Below, piece by piece: positions 35,616 to 43,604 of a stretch of DNA of 64,000 nucleotides (position 1 is the stretch's first letter; the number at the start of each line of letters is the position of its first letter). The notes below the pieces were generated by a model. That model ran no database searches. It saw only the letters and a program-made list of their open reading frames with translations, and had not been told where the DNA came from. This DNA is from Maricaulis maris_C. GTDB lineage: Bacteria > Pseudomonadota > Alphaproteobacteria > Caulobacterales > Maricaulaceae. The stretch is from assembly GCF_049116555.1 (NCBI RefSeq), contig NZ_JAGDYT010000001.1:558001-622000 (forward strand), written 5' to 3'. The position numbers were made by a program, and so were the translations under genes.

Positions 35616-36986
35616 TCAGGCTACGGAAACACCCTGGGCGGGTTGGTTGGGCGCGGGAATGTCGACGCCCTGGTCCGAATAGAGTTTCAGCTTGTTGCGC
35701 AGGGTCCGGATGGAGATGCCGAGAATGTTGGCGGCGTGGGTCCGGTTGCCCAGGCAATGGTCGAGCGTGTTCAGGATCAAATCCTGCTCAACTTCCGACA
35801 CCGTGCGACCGATCATGTCGGCCTGAACCGATTGGGCGGTATCTGCGGCCTGGCGGACGACATGATTGCCCGAGCCTGTGAAGGCCGAGCCGTCCGGCAT
35901 GCGAATCGCGTCGGGTGTGATCTCACGACCGGAAGCCAGCAGCACGGCGCGGTGCATGGCGTTTTCAAGCTCACGCACATTGCCGGTCCACTCACGCGCC
36001 AGCAGGGAGGTCTTGGCGGCGTCGGAAATGGCGCGTTCGTCGATCGCATTGGCGGTCGAGTATTTCTTCACGAAATGCTCGGACAGGGCGACGATATCGG
36101 CCGGGCGCTCGCGCAGGGGCGGCAGGGCCAGATTCACCACATTCAGGCGGAAGAGCAGGTCCTCGCGGAAGCTGCCATCGGCGACAGCCTTGCGCAGGTC
36201 ACGGTTCGATGTCGCGAGGATGCGGATATTGACCTTCACCGGCTTGGTGCCACCGACGCGGTCGATCTCGCGTTCCTGGATGGCGCGCAGCAGCTTGGCT
36301 TGCAGACGCACGTCCATTTCCGAGATCTCATCCAGCAGCAGCGTGCCGCCATCGGCCTCTTCGAACTTGCCCACGCGGCGGGCGATCGCGCCGGTAAAGG
36401 CGCCTTTCTCGTGACCGAAGAGTTCGGATTCCAACAGGTTTTCGGGGATGGCGGCGCAGTTCACCGAGATGAAGGGCGCCTGGGCGCGCTTCGATTTGGT
36501 GTGAACATAACGGGCCATGACTTCCTTGCCGGAGCCGCTTTCGCCAGTAATCAGGACGGAGGCGTCGGAACCGGCGATGCGATCGGCGAGATGGATGACG
36601 GCCTGCATGGACGGGTCGCGGGCAATCATCGGGCGTTCGTCATCGGCAATCGCGGCCAGGACCGCCGCGATCAGATCGGCGTCCGGCGGCATCGGGATGA
36701 ATTCCTTGGCGCCGGCGCGAATGGCGGCCGCCGCGGCTTCGGGACGGACATTGACGCCGCAGGCGACAACGGGAACCGAAATCCGCTCGGCCTCATTGGC
36801 CTCGATCAGGGATTGGACGTCCAGATGCAGGTCGACCATGAGAAGGTCGGCGCCGCGTCCGGCACGCAGATGGGCGGTGGCCTGTTCGATCGTGTCGACG
36901 TGCGAGACTTTCGCGCCACGGTCGAGGGCGATCTTGGTGGCGGTGTGGAGTTGCCCGCCCAAACTGCCAACTATCAGAATACGCAT
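35616..36986 (-). CDS. flbD: Sigma-54-dependent flagellar activator FlbD
   Basis: A 456-residue NtrC-type activator. The N-terminal receiver keeps Asp52 but lacks the acidic pair (IVGSLGG instead of DD) and the conserved lysine (EFIPMPPD), so normal phosphorylation is unlikely; Caulobacter FlbD is instead governed by FliX. The AAA+ domain has GESGSGKE at 148-155, the sigma-54 contact motif GAFTGA and LLLDEISEMDVRLQAKLLRA. The C-terminal Fis-type helix-turn-helix includes NRTHAANILGISIRTLRNKL. Likely targets are the sigma-54 promoters upstream of fliK and flgK in this window. Confidence 0.93.
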   Translation of the reverse strand: MRILIVGSLGGQLHTATKIALDRGAKVSHVDTIEQATAHLRAGRGADLLMVDLHLDVQSLIEANEAERISVPVVACGVNVRPEAAAAAIRAGAKEFIPMPPDADLIAAVLAAIADDERPMIARDPSMQAVIHLADRIAGSDASVLITGESGSGKEVMARYVHTKSKRAQAPFISVNCAAIPENLLESELFGHEKGAFTGAIARRVGKFEEADGGTLLLDEISEMDVRLQAKLLRAIQEREIDRVGGTKPVKVNIRILATSNRDLRKAVADGSFREDLLFRLNVVNLALPPLRERPADIVALSEHFVKKYSTANAIDERAISDAAKTSLLAREWTGNVRELENAMHRAVLLASGREITPDAIRMPDGSAFTGSGNHVVRQAADTAQSVQADMIGRTVSEVEQDLILNTLDHCLGNRTHAANILGISIRTLRNKLKLYSDQGVDIPAPNQPAQGVSVA

Positions 36987-37013
36987 GATATTTTCCGTCC
37001 TTTCCGCGAGGCC

Positions 37014-37370
37014 TTAGCCTGCGTCCCCGTCCTTGATGATTTCCGTCATGGTGACGCCAAGCCGGTCGTCGACCACCACGACTTCGCCGCGCGCGACGAG
37101 CCGGTTATTCACGTAGATGTCGATGGCTTCGCCGATCTTGCGGTCGAGTTCGACAACCGAGCCGGATGTCAGCTTCAACAGCGAATTCACATCGATATGT
37201 GCCTTGCCGAGGACGGCGGAGATATTGACGGGAACGTCAAAGACCGGCGCCAGATCGGCGGCGCTCTTTTCTTCCTCATCCATCATCTGCTCGCCGCGCT
37301 GGGGGGCCTCGACGGGCACTTGCGTGCCGTCATCGCCCAGATCGGGAAGGTCGAGATTGTCGTCAGCCAT
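37014..37370 (-). CDS. fliN: Flagellar motor switch protein FliN
   Basis: A 118-residue FliN. After an acidic N-terminal stretch the SpoA domain is clear: FDVPVNISAVLGKAHIDVNS, LLKLTSGSVVELDRKIGEAI, DIYVNNRLVARGEVVVVDDR and LGVTMTEII. It forms the C-ring base with FliG and FliM and helps dock the export complex. It lies between fliH and flbD with gaps of 11 and 27 bp. Confidence 0.95.
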   Translation of the reverse strand: MADDNLDLPDLGDDGTQVPVEAPQRGEQMMDEEEKSAADLAPVFDVPVNISAVLGKAHIDVNSLLKLTSGSVVELDRKIGEAIDIYVNNRLVARGEVVVVDDRLGVTMTEIIKDGDAG

Positions 37371-37381
37371 GTCAGGCCTCC

Positions 37382-38035
37382 TTAAGCCGCGCTTACGCCG
37401 GCGGCGGGGTCGCCGGGCGCGTCAGAGTGGGTTTCCTCGTCACTTGGCGGCGATGCCAGCCAGCGTGCGACGATGTCATTCAGTCGGTGCTCGATTTCCT
37501 CGGCGCTGCGCTGAACCGCACCGGCGCCCCATTCCAGGCGCACATCGGCATTGGGCAGGGCGTCATCGCCGCGCACCATGATGGCCCCGTCGAAACCGGC
37601 ATCGCGCGCCGTCTTCTCGAGTCGCTCGGCGAGGGATTCAACGAGTTCCGGATTGCAGCGTACCGACAGGCGCGGCTCTGAGCGCAAGTCCTGCACGGCT
37701 TCCAGCGCGACCTGTTCGATGGTGTCGATCGGGTAGGCAGAGAGGGCCTCACCGGCGATCTTGCTGGCGGCAGCGATGGCCAGTCCGGCTGCTTCCTGGC
37801 GCAGGGCGTCGGATTCATTGGCAAGGCGGGCCAGGATGAGCTGCATCTGGGAGGCGATGGCCTGCAGCGACTGCGCGCAGCGACCCTCTTCCATTTCGCG
37901 GCCTTCCTCGACGCCCCACATGCGGGCCGCGTCGACATCATCCTGGGTGAAGAAGCGCTTATAGCTCTCCCCTTCACGCAGAATCTGGCCGTCATGGTCG
38001 AACTCTGTATCGAAATCAAATTTGACCGGATTCAT
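37382..38035 (-). CDS. fliH: Flagellar assembly protein FliH (FlbE)
   Basis: A 217-residue protein whose position between fliG and fliN matches flbE of Caulobacter, the FliH equivalent that tethers the FliI ATPase to the export gate. The N-terminus has FDFDTEFDHDGQILREGESY, the middle is a long helix (SLQAIASQMQLILARLANES), and the C-terminal part has the FliH-like pattern LSVRCNPELVESLAERLEKT and PNADVRLEWGAGAVQRSAEE. The sequence is variable in this family, so context carries weight. Confidence 0.85.
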   Translation of the reverse strand: MNPVKFDFDTEFDHDGQILREGESYKRFFTQDDVDAARMWGVEEGREMEEGRCAQSLQAIASQMQLILARLANESDALRQEAAGLAIAAASKIAGEALSAYPIDTIEQVALEAVQDLRSEPRLSVRCNPELVESLAERLEKTARDAGFDGAIMVRGDDALPNADVRLEWGAGAVQRSAEEIEHRLNDIVARWLASPPSDEETHSDAPGDPAAGVSAA

Positions 38036-38047
38036 TGTTCAACCTCC

Positions 38048-39070
38048 CTAGTAGATGAGTTCATCATCGGCGCCGCCATCGGCCAGCATGATCTCGCCCT
38101 TGGCGGCGAGGTCCTTGGCCATGGAAACGATGGATTGTTGCGCCTGGTCGACATCCTTGAGGCGGACCGGACCCATAGACCCCATGTCCTCGCGCATGAT
38201 CTTGGCCGCGCGTTCGGACATGTTGGAGAAGAAGAGATCGCGCAAACTGTCCGAGGCTCCCTTCATCGCCAGGGACATCTGTTCCTTGTCGATGGCGCGC
38301 ATGAGTGTCTGGATGCCACCCGGATCGAGCTTGGAGAGATCCTCGAAGACGAACATGAGCGAGCGGATCTTCTCGGCGCTCTCGCGATTGCGTTCTTCCA
38401 GGGCGGCCAGGAAGCGGTTTTCGGTCTGACGATCGAAATTGTTGAAGATCGAGGCCATCATCTCGTGGCTGTCATGCTTGGAGGTGCGCGCCAGGTTGGA
38501 CATGAACTCGGTACGCAGCGTTTCCTCGATACGATCGAGGATTTCGCGCTGAACCGGTTCCATGCGCAGCATCCGGGTGACGACTTCCAGGGCGAAATCC
38601 TCCGGCAGCGCGCCGAGGACGCGGCTGGCATGCTCGGGCTTCACCTTTGACAGGACCACGGCGACCGTCTGCGGGTATTCATTCTTGAGATAATTGGCGA
38701 GCACGACCTCGTTCACATTGCCCAGCTTGTCCCACATGGTGCGCCCGGCCGGACCGCGCAGCTCCTCCATGATGGAATCGACCTTCTCGCCAGGCAGGAA
38801 GGAGGTCAGCAGGCGCTGGGTGGCTTCGAAGGACCCCATCAGCGAGCCGGTCGAGGACATCTGACCGACGAAGTCGACGATCAGGCGTTCCACGGCGCTT
38901 GAGGTCACCGTGCCCAGATTGGACATGGCCTGGGAAACCTCGCGGATTTCCTCCTCGTCCAGATGCTGCCACATGCCTTCACCCTCATCGCCAAGGGCGA
39001 GGAGCATGACAGCGGCCTTCTCAGGGCCGGTCAGGCGTGACGGGTCTTCAATGGCGCGTTTTTCACCCAT
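38048..39070 (-). CDS. fliG: Flagellar motor switch protein FliG
   Basis: A 340-residue FliG of normal length. Middle-domain (EYPQTVAVVLSKVKPEHASR) and C-terminal torque helix (DLFFSNMSERAAKIMREDMG) signatures are clear. It joins the MS ring (FliF) to the C ring and contacts MotA to produce torque. It starts 8 bp after fliF and precedes fliH by 12 bp. Confidence 0.96.
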   Translation of the reverse strand: MGEKRAIEDPSRLTGPEKAAVMLLALGDEGEGMWQHLDEEEIREVSQAMSNLGTVTSSAVERLIVDFVGQMSSTGSLMGSFEATQRLLTSFLPGEKVDSIMEELRGPAGRTMWDKLGNVNEVVLANYLKNEYPQTVAVVLSKVKPEHASRVLGALPEDFALEVVTRMLRMEPVQREILDRIEETLRTEFMSNLARTSKHDSHEMMASIFNNFDRQTENRFLAALEERNRESAEKIRSLMFVFEDLSKLDPGGIQTLMRAIDKEQMSLAMKGASDSLRDLFFSNMSERAAKIMREDMGSMGPVRLKDVDQAQQSIVSMAKDLAAKGEIMLADGGADDELIY

Positions 39071-39078
39071 GGTCGGAC

Positions 39079-40743
39079 TTAACTCTCATGCAGCCAGGAC
39101 CGGAGGATCGAGATCGATTCTTCCGGATGGGATTCAACGATATTGGCGACTTTCTTCAGCGAGGATGCTTTCACCTGACCATCGATCTTCTCGATGTCGA
39201 TGGAGTCCTCGGCGGTGGCCACGCCTGCGCCTCCGCCCGCCGCGGGCAGGGCGGCCGGACGGCCGGCTGCGGTTGGCAGGGCGGCCGGAGCAGGCGCGCC
39301 GCTCACGGCGCCATCCACGCCGGCGCCGGCCAGGGCGAGGCCTTGTGGCATGACCATGCCGCTTGCCCCTTTGACCAGCGGCCGGGCGACCAGGAAGATG
39401 ATGAGCAGGGCGGTGATGAACATCACACCGATTTCGGCGGCCCGCATCAGGTCATTCTTGGAGAAGGACATGCCGCCCGTCGCGGCGGTTCCCAGCAGCG
39501 GGTCGGTCCGGGCGAATTCGATCTGGCTGACCGTCAGCATGTCCTCGCGGGCACCGGGCTCGTTCACATATCCCATGGCCGAGCGGACCAGGGCCTCGAT
39601 GCGGTCGATTTCAGCCTGCGGGCGTTCGCGCCAGGTGACGGTGCCGTCCTCGGCGGTTTCCAGCACACCATCGACAGCAACGGCGACGGACAGGCGATTG
39701 ATGGCGCCGGCCTCGATGATTTCGGTGCGTGTCGTCGAGGAGATTTCGTAATTGACGCGCTCGCTGGTGCTTTCGCGGCTGGAGCGGCTATTGGGACCGC
39801 CTGCTTCGTTGGCGTCGCCAGCGTTCGGCAGGTTTTCCGAGGCCGACACGCGATTCTCGTTGGCGCCGTCCTGATCATTGGACAGGTCCTCACCGCGCTC
39901 ACGCGAGCGCACGACCTGGCCGTTCGGGTCATAGGTTTCCGAGCTCTGCGTGATCGATTGGCGATCCAGTTCGGCGGTGACCTGGACGCGGGCGGCACCG
40001 GCGCCGACGACACCTTCGACAATGTCGAGAATATTCTGGCGCATCTGGGCTTCGATTTCGCCGCGGCGCTCATCCATCAGGATGGAATTGCCCGACTGCC
40101 CGTCCCCGCCGCTGGCGAGCTGGCGACCGCGATCATCGGCGATCGAGACCCCGGTCGGCTCGATGCCGGCGCTGGAGGCGACGATATTGCGGATGACGCG
40201 AACCTGCTCGGAGTTCAGGCGGCCATTGGTGGCGATGGTGACAGCGGCGGTCGGGGATTGCTGGTCGCGGGCAAACAGGCGGCGCTCCGGCAGATTGAGA
40301 TGGACCCGGGCCGAGCTGACATAGTTCAGTGACTGGATGGTGCGGGCCAGTTCGCCTTCCATGGCGCGCTTGGCATTGATGTTCTGGACGAAGCTGGTCT
40401 GGCCGAAACTGTCCTGGCGATCGAAAATCTCATAGCCCACCGAAGCGCCGCTCAGCGGACCATTGGAGGCGACGCGGACGCGTGCCTCATCGACCTGGGC
40501 GCGATCGACATAGATCGCCGTACCGCCTTCGCGGATATCAAAGGGAATATTCGCCTGATCGAGCAGCTGCGACGTCGCAGCGGCATCAGCCGGGTCGAGG
40601 CCGGAATAGAGCAGGGACTGGCTGGCGCCGCCCATGGCTCCGGAGAAATACACGAGTGCGGCAGCGACGCCTGCGGCCAGGCCGAAGATCGCAGTCAGCC
40701 GTCCGGCGCCAAAAGCCCTGAACTGTTCGAAAAGCGCGTTCAC
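39079..40743 (-). CDS. fliF: Flagellar MS-ring protein FliF
   Basis: A 554-residue MS-ring protein with two membrane segments (TAIFGLAAGVAAALVYFSGA near the N-terminus and AAEIGVMFITALLIIFLVAR near residue 450). The ring-building motifs YSGLDPADAAATSQLLDQAN and VRVIRNIVASSAGIEPTGVS lie between. The start codon is GTG. It is the first gene of a long operon running to flhG; a CtrA-like box lies 70 bp upstream of the start. The C-terminal tail carries the FliG-binding region (LRSWLHES). Confidence 0.95.
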   Translation of the reverse strand: MNALFEQFRAFGAGRLTAIFGLAAGVAAALVYFSGAMGGASQSLLYSGLDPADAAATSQLLDQANIPFDIREGGTAIYVDRAQVDEARVRVASNGPLSGASVGYEIFDRQDSFGQTSFVQNINAKRAMEGELARTIQSLNYVSSARVHLNLPERRLFARDQQSPTAAVTIATNGRLNSEQVRVIRNIVASSAGIEPTGVSIADDRGRQLASGGDGQSGNSILMDERRGEIEAQMRQNILDIVEGVVGAGAARVQVTAELDRQSITQSSETYDPNGQVVRSRERGEDLSNDQDGANENRVSASENLPNAGDANEAGGPNSRSSRESTSERVNYEISSTTRTEIIEAGAINRLSVAVAVDGVLETAEDGTVTWRERPQAEIDRIEALVRSAMGYVNEPGAREDMLTVSQIEFARTDPLLGTAATGGMSFSKNDLMRAAEIGVMFITALLIIFLVARPLVKGASGMVMPQGLALAGAGVDGAVSGAPAPAALPTAAGRPAALPAAGGGAGVATAEDSIDIEKIDGQVKASSLKKVANIVESHPEESISILRSWLHES

Positions 40744-40812
40744 GTGAAAATCCCTGCCTCATTGCGTGCGCTTCATCAGCGAAGCACTGGGCAGAATTTT
40801 CCTACCTGTCGG

Positions 40813-40828
40813 GTAAACGAGACTTTAA
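40813..40828 (-). promoter_or_regulatory. CtrA-like box upstream of fliF
   Basis: On the minus strand TTAA-AGTCTCG-TTTAC matches TTAA-N7-TTAAC with one change. Its near edge is 70 bp from the fliF start codon, a place where CtrA could activate the operon, as it does for fliF in Caulobacter. Confidence 0.6.
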
Positions 40829-40923
40829 TGCGCTTGCATACGTCATGACCGGAGCCCGATTAACCAATCAGGGCTCGCAATCTTTCTGCAGCGAAACATC
40901 CAGCGTCTCGCAAACACAGGCGA

Positions 40924-40951
40924 ACGGCGGCCGAGGGGGCGCGGCCGCCGT
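40924..40951 (-). terminator. Hairpin after sciP
   Basis: ACGGCGGCC and GGCCGCCGT pair perfectly around a 10-base loop, 27 bp downstream of the sciP stop. No T-run follows, so it is a weak terminator. It would separate sciP from fliF. Confidence 0.4.
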
Positions 40952-40978
40952 CCTGCGTGAGCTCGCAAGGGGAGCTTG

Positions 40979-41248
40979 CTAGCGGTATTGCTGGATGCGT
41001 GTTGTACGCAGACCGGCCAGGCCGTGCCGGTCGATCGAGCGTTGCCAGCCGAGGAATTCTTCCACGGTCAGCGAGTAGCGCTCGCACGCTTCCTCGAGAG
41101 AGAGAAGACCGCCCCGCACAGCTGCGACGACTTCTGCCTTTCGCCGAACCACCCAACGCTGGGTGCTCGGGTTGGGCAAATCGCCGATCGTGAGCGGGCT
41201 ACCATCCGGTCCAATGACGTAATTTTCTTTTTTAAGGCGCGGCTGCAT
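40979..41248 (-). CDS. sciP: CtrA inhibitory protein SciP (DUF1153)
   Basis: An 89-residue DNA-binding protein of the DUF1153 family. The sequence YVIGPDGSPLTIGDLPNPST, RWVVRRKAEVVAAVRGGLLS and SIDRHGLAGLRTTRIQQYR is nearly that of Caulobacter SciP. SciP binds CtrA at its promoters in the swarmer phase and blocks transcription. In this window it stands next to the CtrA-type fliF promoter and has a CtrA-like box of its own, so CtrA probably activates its inhibitor. The position beside fliF and flgE matches the Caulobacter arrangement. Confidence 0.94.
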   Translation of the reverse strand: MQPRLKKENYVIGPDGSPLTIGDLPNPSTQRWVVRRKAEVVAAVRGGLLSLEEACERYSLTVEEFLGWQRSIDRHGLAGLRTTRIQQYR

Positions 41249-41318
41249 GTCCGATCCCCGTTTCTTGTTTGTAGGATCAACCTACACGCAGCCCTTTAAC
41301 ATCGCCCTAAACCACTGG

Positions 41319-41334
41319 GTAAATTTACATTTAA
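41319..41334 (-). promoter_or_regulatory. CtrA-like box upstream of sciP
   Basis: On the minus strand TTAA-ATGTAAA-TTTAC fits TTAA-N7-TTAAC with one change, the same change as in the fliF box. It ends 71 bp from the sciP start codon, almost the same distance as at fliF. Confidence 0.65.
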
Positions 41335-41389
41335 CCGTGTCGCTAAAATCCGGCTCTAAATGTTCCAAACCCGCTCATCCGCCGGTCAT

Positions 41390-41422
41390 AAAAAATGGGC
41401 CCCGCCGAGTGGCGAGGCCCAT
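41390..41422 (-). terminator. Rho-independent terminator of the fliK-flgD-flgE operon
   Basis: On the minus strand ATGGGCC-TCGCC and GGCGG-GGCCCAT form a hairpin with a short loop, followed by a run of T. It lies 25 bp after the flgE stop codon. Confidence 0.85.
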
Positions 41423-41446
41423 AGTCCAGAAGCGGTTGGGTGATGG

Positions 41447-42832
41447 TTAGCGCTTCATCCGGATGGCTTCGTCGAGCATCTCATCGGCGGTGGTGATGAT
41501 TTTCGATGAAGCGGAATAGGCCCGCTGCGTGGTGATCAGGCTGGTGAACTCATTCGCCAGATCGACATTCGAGCTTTCCAGGGTCGAAGCCGCGATGGAC
41601 CCCGAGGATCCCAGGCCCGGCGGGTTGAGCGTGTAGGCACCGGATTCCGGCGTCACCGTGAACGTACCGCCCGCTTGCGCTTCCAGACCGTCCGGGTTGA
41701 CGAAGGTCGCAACCGGGATCTGGTAGATCTTGCGGACAATACCATTGGTGAACTTGGCGAAAACGAAGCCGTCATCATCCACATCCACGCTCGAGAAATT
41801 ACCGAAGGCGGAGCCATTCACATTGGTCGAGAGCAGGGCGGACGGGCTGTCATACTGGGTGAAGCCACCCGGTGCGTCCGGATCGCCGAAGTCCAGGGTG
41901 ACGGACTGGGAGTCCACACCGGTGGACGTTGCCCACTGGAATTCATTCGCACCAAGGGCTGCGACATTGGTGGAGGACAGGAAGTCGAGCTGGGTCGGCA
42001 GCGTCGTGTTGGCACTGTCGAGGCGGCCCTGGGCGTCGAAGGCGACGGTGCCGTTCAGCATCTGGCCGTCGATCAGGGCGGCACCCGTCGAGACGTCACC
42101 GGCGGGCACCATGTGGACTTCAGCGTGCCACTGGTTCGGGGTCGAGCTCTTCAACATGGAGATGGTCAGGGTGCGGACACCACCGACGCTGTCATAGAAG
42201 GGAATGGAGCGCTGGAAGTCCGGCGTCACCGTACCCGAGGCCATATTGGTCGCCGAGGCCGTCGGATCATAGGTCGCTTCGTCAGCCGAGATCGCCTGGC
42301 TCTGCTGCAGGTTGGCATTGATGCCCATGATCGTCGTGGCTTCCGCAGCACCACCGATGGAGGACAGGTTGATCGTCTCCAGGGCGTTGAGGTCGGACGG
42401 GTTTTGCGGAACCGTGCCATCGGCTGCGACCGGCCAGCCGGCCAGATACTTGCCGGCATCATTGCGCAGATAGCCTGTCGTGTCCGGCGTGAAACGGCCG
42501 GCACGGGTGAAGGAGACCGGGTCGGAGGAGTTCGACGACGCGTCATCGCGAACCACGAAGAAACCCCGGCCGGAGATGGCCAGATCGGTCGGTGAGGAGC
42601 CGGCGGTCAGCAGGCCGCTCTCGCCGATGGCGAGCCGTGCGACAGAGCTGACGCCCGCAGCCGAATAGCCCTTGGTCGAGCTGTCGCTGTCATAGAGCGG
42701 GGTGAAAACGGCTGAGGCGCGCTTGTAGCCCACCGTGTTGACGTTGGCGATATTGTCCGAAATCGAGGCGAGTGCGTTCGAGTTCGAGATCAGGCCGGAT
42801 GCGCCGGCCAAAAGCGCTGAATTGATGCTCAT
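41447..42832 (-). CDS. flgE: Flagellar hook protein FlgE
   Basis: A 461-residue hook subunit. The N-terminal rod/hook motif ASISDNIANVNTVGYKRASA and the early DLAISGRGFFVVRDD segment are present, and the C-terminal helix ends ADEMLDEAIRMKR. The middle (about 150-370) is the variable surface domain. It is the last gene of the operon fliK-flgD-flgE, 100 bp after flgD, ahead of a strong terminator. No separate sigma-54 site is visible in that 100 bp, so it probably depends on the fliK promoter. Confidence 0.95.
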   Translation of the reverse strand: MSINSALLAGASGLISNSNALASISDNIANVNTVGYKRASAVFTPLYDSDSSTKGYSAAGVSSVARLAIGESGLLTAGSSPTDLAISGRGFFVVRDDASSNSSDPVSFTRAGRFTPDTTGYLRNDAGKYLAGWPVAADGTVPQNPSDLNALETINLSSIGGAAEATTIMGINANLQQSQAISADEATYDPTASATNMASGTVTPDFQRSIPFYDSVGGVRTLTISMLKSSTPNQWHAEVHMVPAGDVSTGAALIDGQMLNGTVAFDAQGRLDSANTTLPTQLDFLSSTNVAALGANEFQWATSTGVDSQSVTLDFGDPDAPGGFTQYDSPSALLSTNVNGSAFGNFSSVDVDDDGFVFAKFTNGIVRKIYQIPVATFVNPDGLEAQAGGTFTVTPESGAYTLNPPGLGSSGSIAASTLESSNVDLANEFTSLITTQRAYSASSKIITTADEMLDEAIRMKR

Positions 42833-42932
42833 TATGCATGCTCCTGGCGTTTGTGTTGTTTTAACGGAGCTTTCTGCTGGTCGGGTTAGACGGCTCGCCC
42901 TTCTGGCGATCCGTATCAGGCCGGCGGCCTGG

Positions 42933-43595
42933 CTATGCGTTTGCGTCCTTGATTGACATCACCGAGGAAAGCGGGACGCGGATCCCGCCCATTTCCACGA
43001 CGACTTCGGAACCGGACAGGTCGACACCCGTAACGCGGGCAGCGGCCTGGATATTCACGGCGATATTGTCGCCGTCAGCGTTCTGGGCGATGACTTCCAG
43101 CGAGTAGACGCCATCCTCCAATGTATTGCCGCCCTCGCCCAGTCCGTCCCAGGTGAAGTCGTGCGAACCGGCGGTGGTCTCGCCGTCAGAACGGGCCACG
43201 ATGCGGTCCTCGGCATCGCGAATGATGATCGAGGACGTGGTGGCCTCGCTCGGCAATGTGTATTCCCAACTCGCCTCGCCCTCAGTGAGCATGGCTTGCG
43301 GCGTCAGGGCCGTGGCAACGCGACCGATATAGCTGACCGACGCACTCTGGGCGGCAGCCGATTGGAGCAGCAGGAGGTTTTCCAGATTCTGGTTCTGGGC
43401 GATCTGCTGCTCGACGCTCGAGAAGTCGACCAGCTGGTTCACGAACTGGGTCGAGTCGAGCGGATTCAACGGGTCCTGATTCTTCATCTGCTCTGTAAGC
43501 AGGGTCAGGAACATCTCGAAATTGTCGGCCAGGCCCGTCTGCGAGTTCGCGAGGGCGGGGCTGCTGGAGCCGAGACCGGATACTGCGTCTACCAT
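42933..43595 (-). CDS. flgD: Hook-capping scaffold protein FlgD
   Basis: A 220-residue FlgD. The N-terminal export and capping region has FEMFLTLLTEQMKNQDPLNP and DSTQFVNQLVDFSSVEQQI, the family hallmark. The C-terminal part is a FnIII/tudor-like domain (DFTWDGLGEGGNTLEDGVYS). It caps the growing hook so that FlgE can assemble. It lies 9 bp after fliK. Confidence 0.94.
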   Translation of the reverse strand: MVDAVSGLGSSSPALANSQTGLADNFEMFLTLLTEQMKNQDPLNPLDSTQFVNQLVDFSSVEQQIAQNQNLENLLLLQSAAAQSASVSYIGRVATALTPQAMLTEGEASWEYTLPSEATTSSIIIRDAEDRIVARSDGETTAGSHDFTWDGLGEGGNTLEDGVYSLEVIAQNADGDNIAVNIQAAARVTGVDLSGSEVVVEMGGIRVPLSSVMSIKDANA

Positions 43596-43604
43596 GCGTT
43601 ACTC

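Noticed and set aside
35643..37385. Open frame of 580 codons on the plus strand over flbD and fliN
   Set aside because: Antisense mirror of well-conserved flagellar genes.
39037..40332. Open frame of 431 codons on the plus strand opposite fliF
   Set aside because: Antisense to fliF, no motif, no ribosome binding site.
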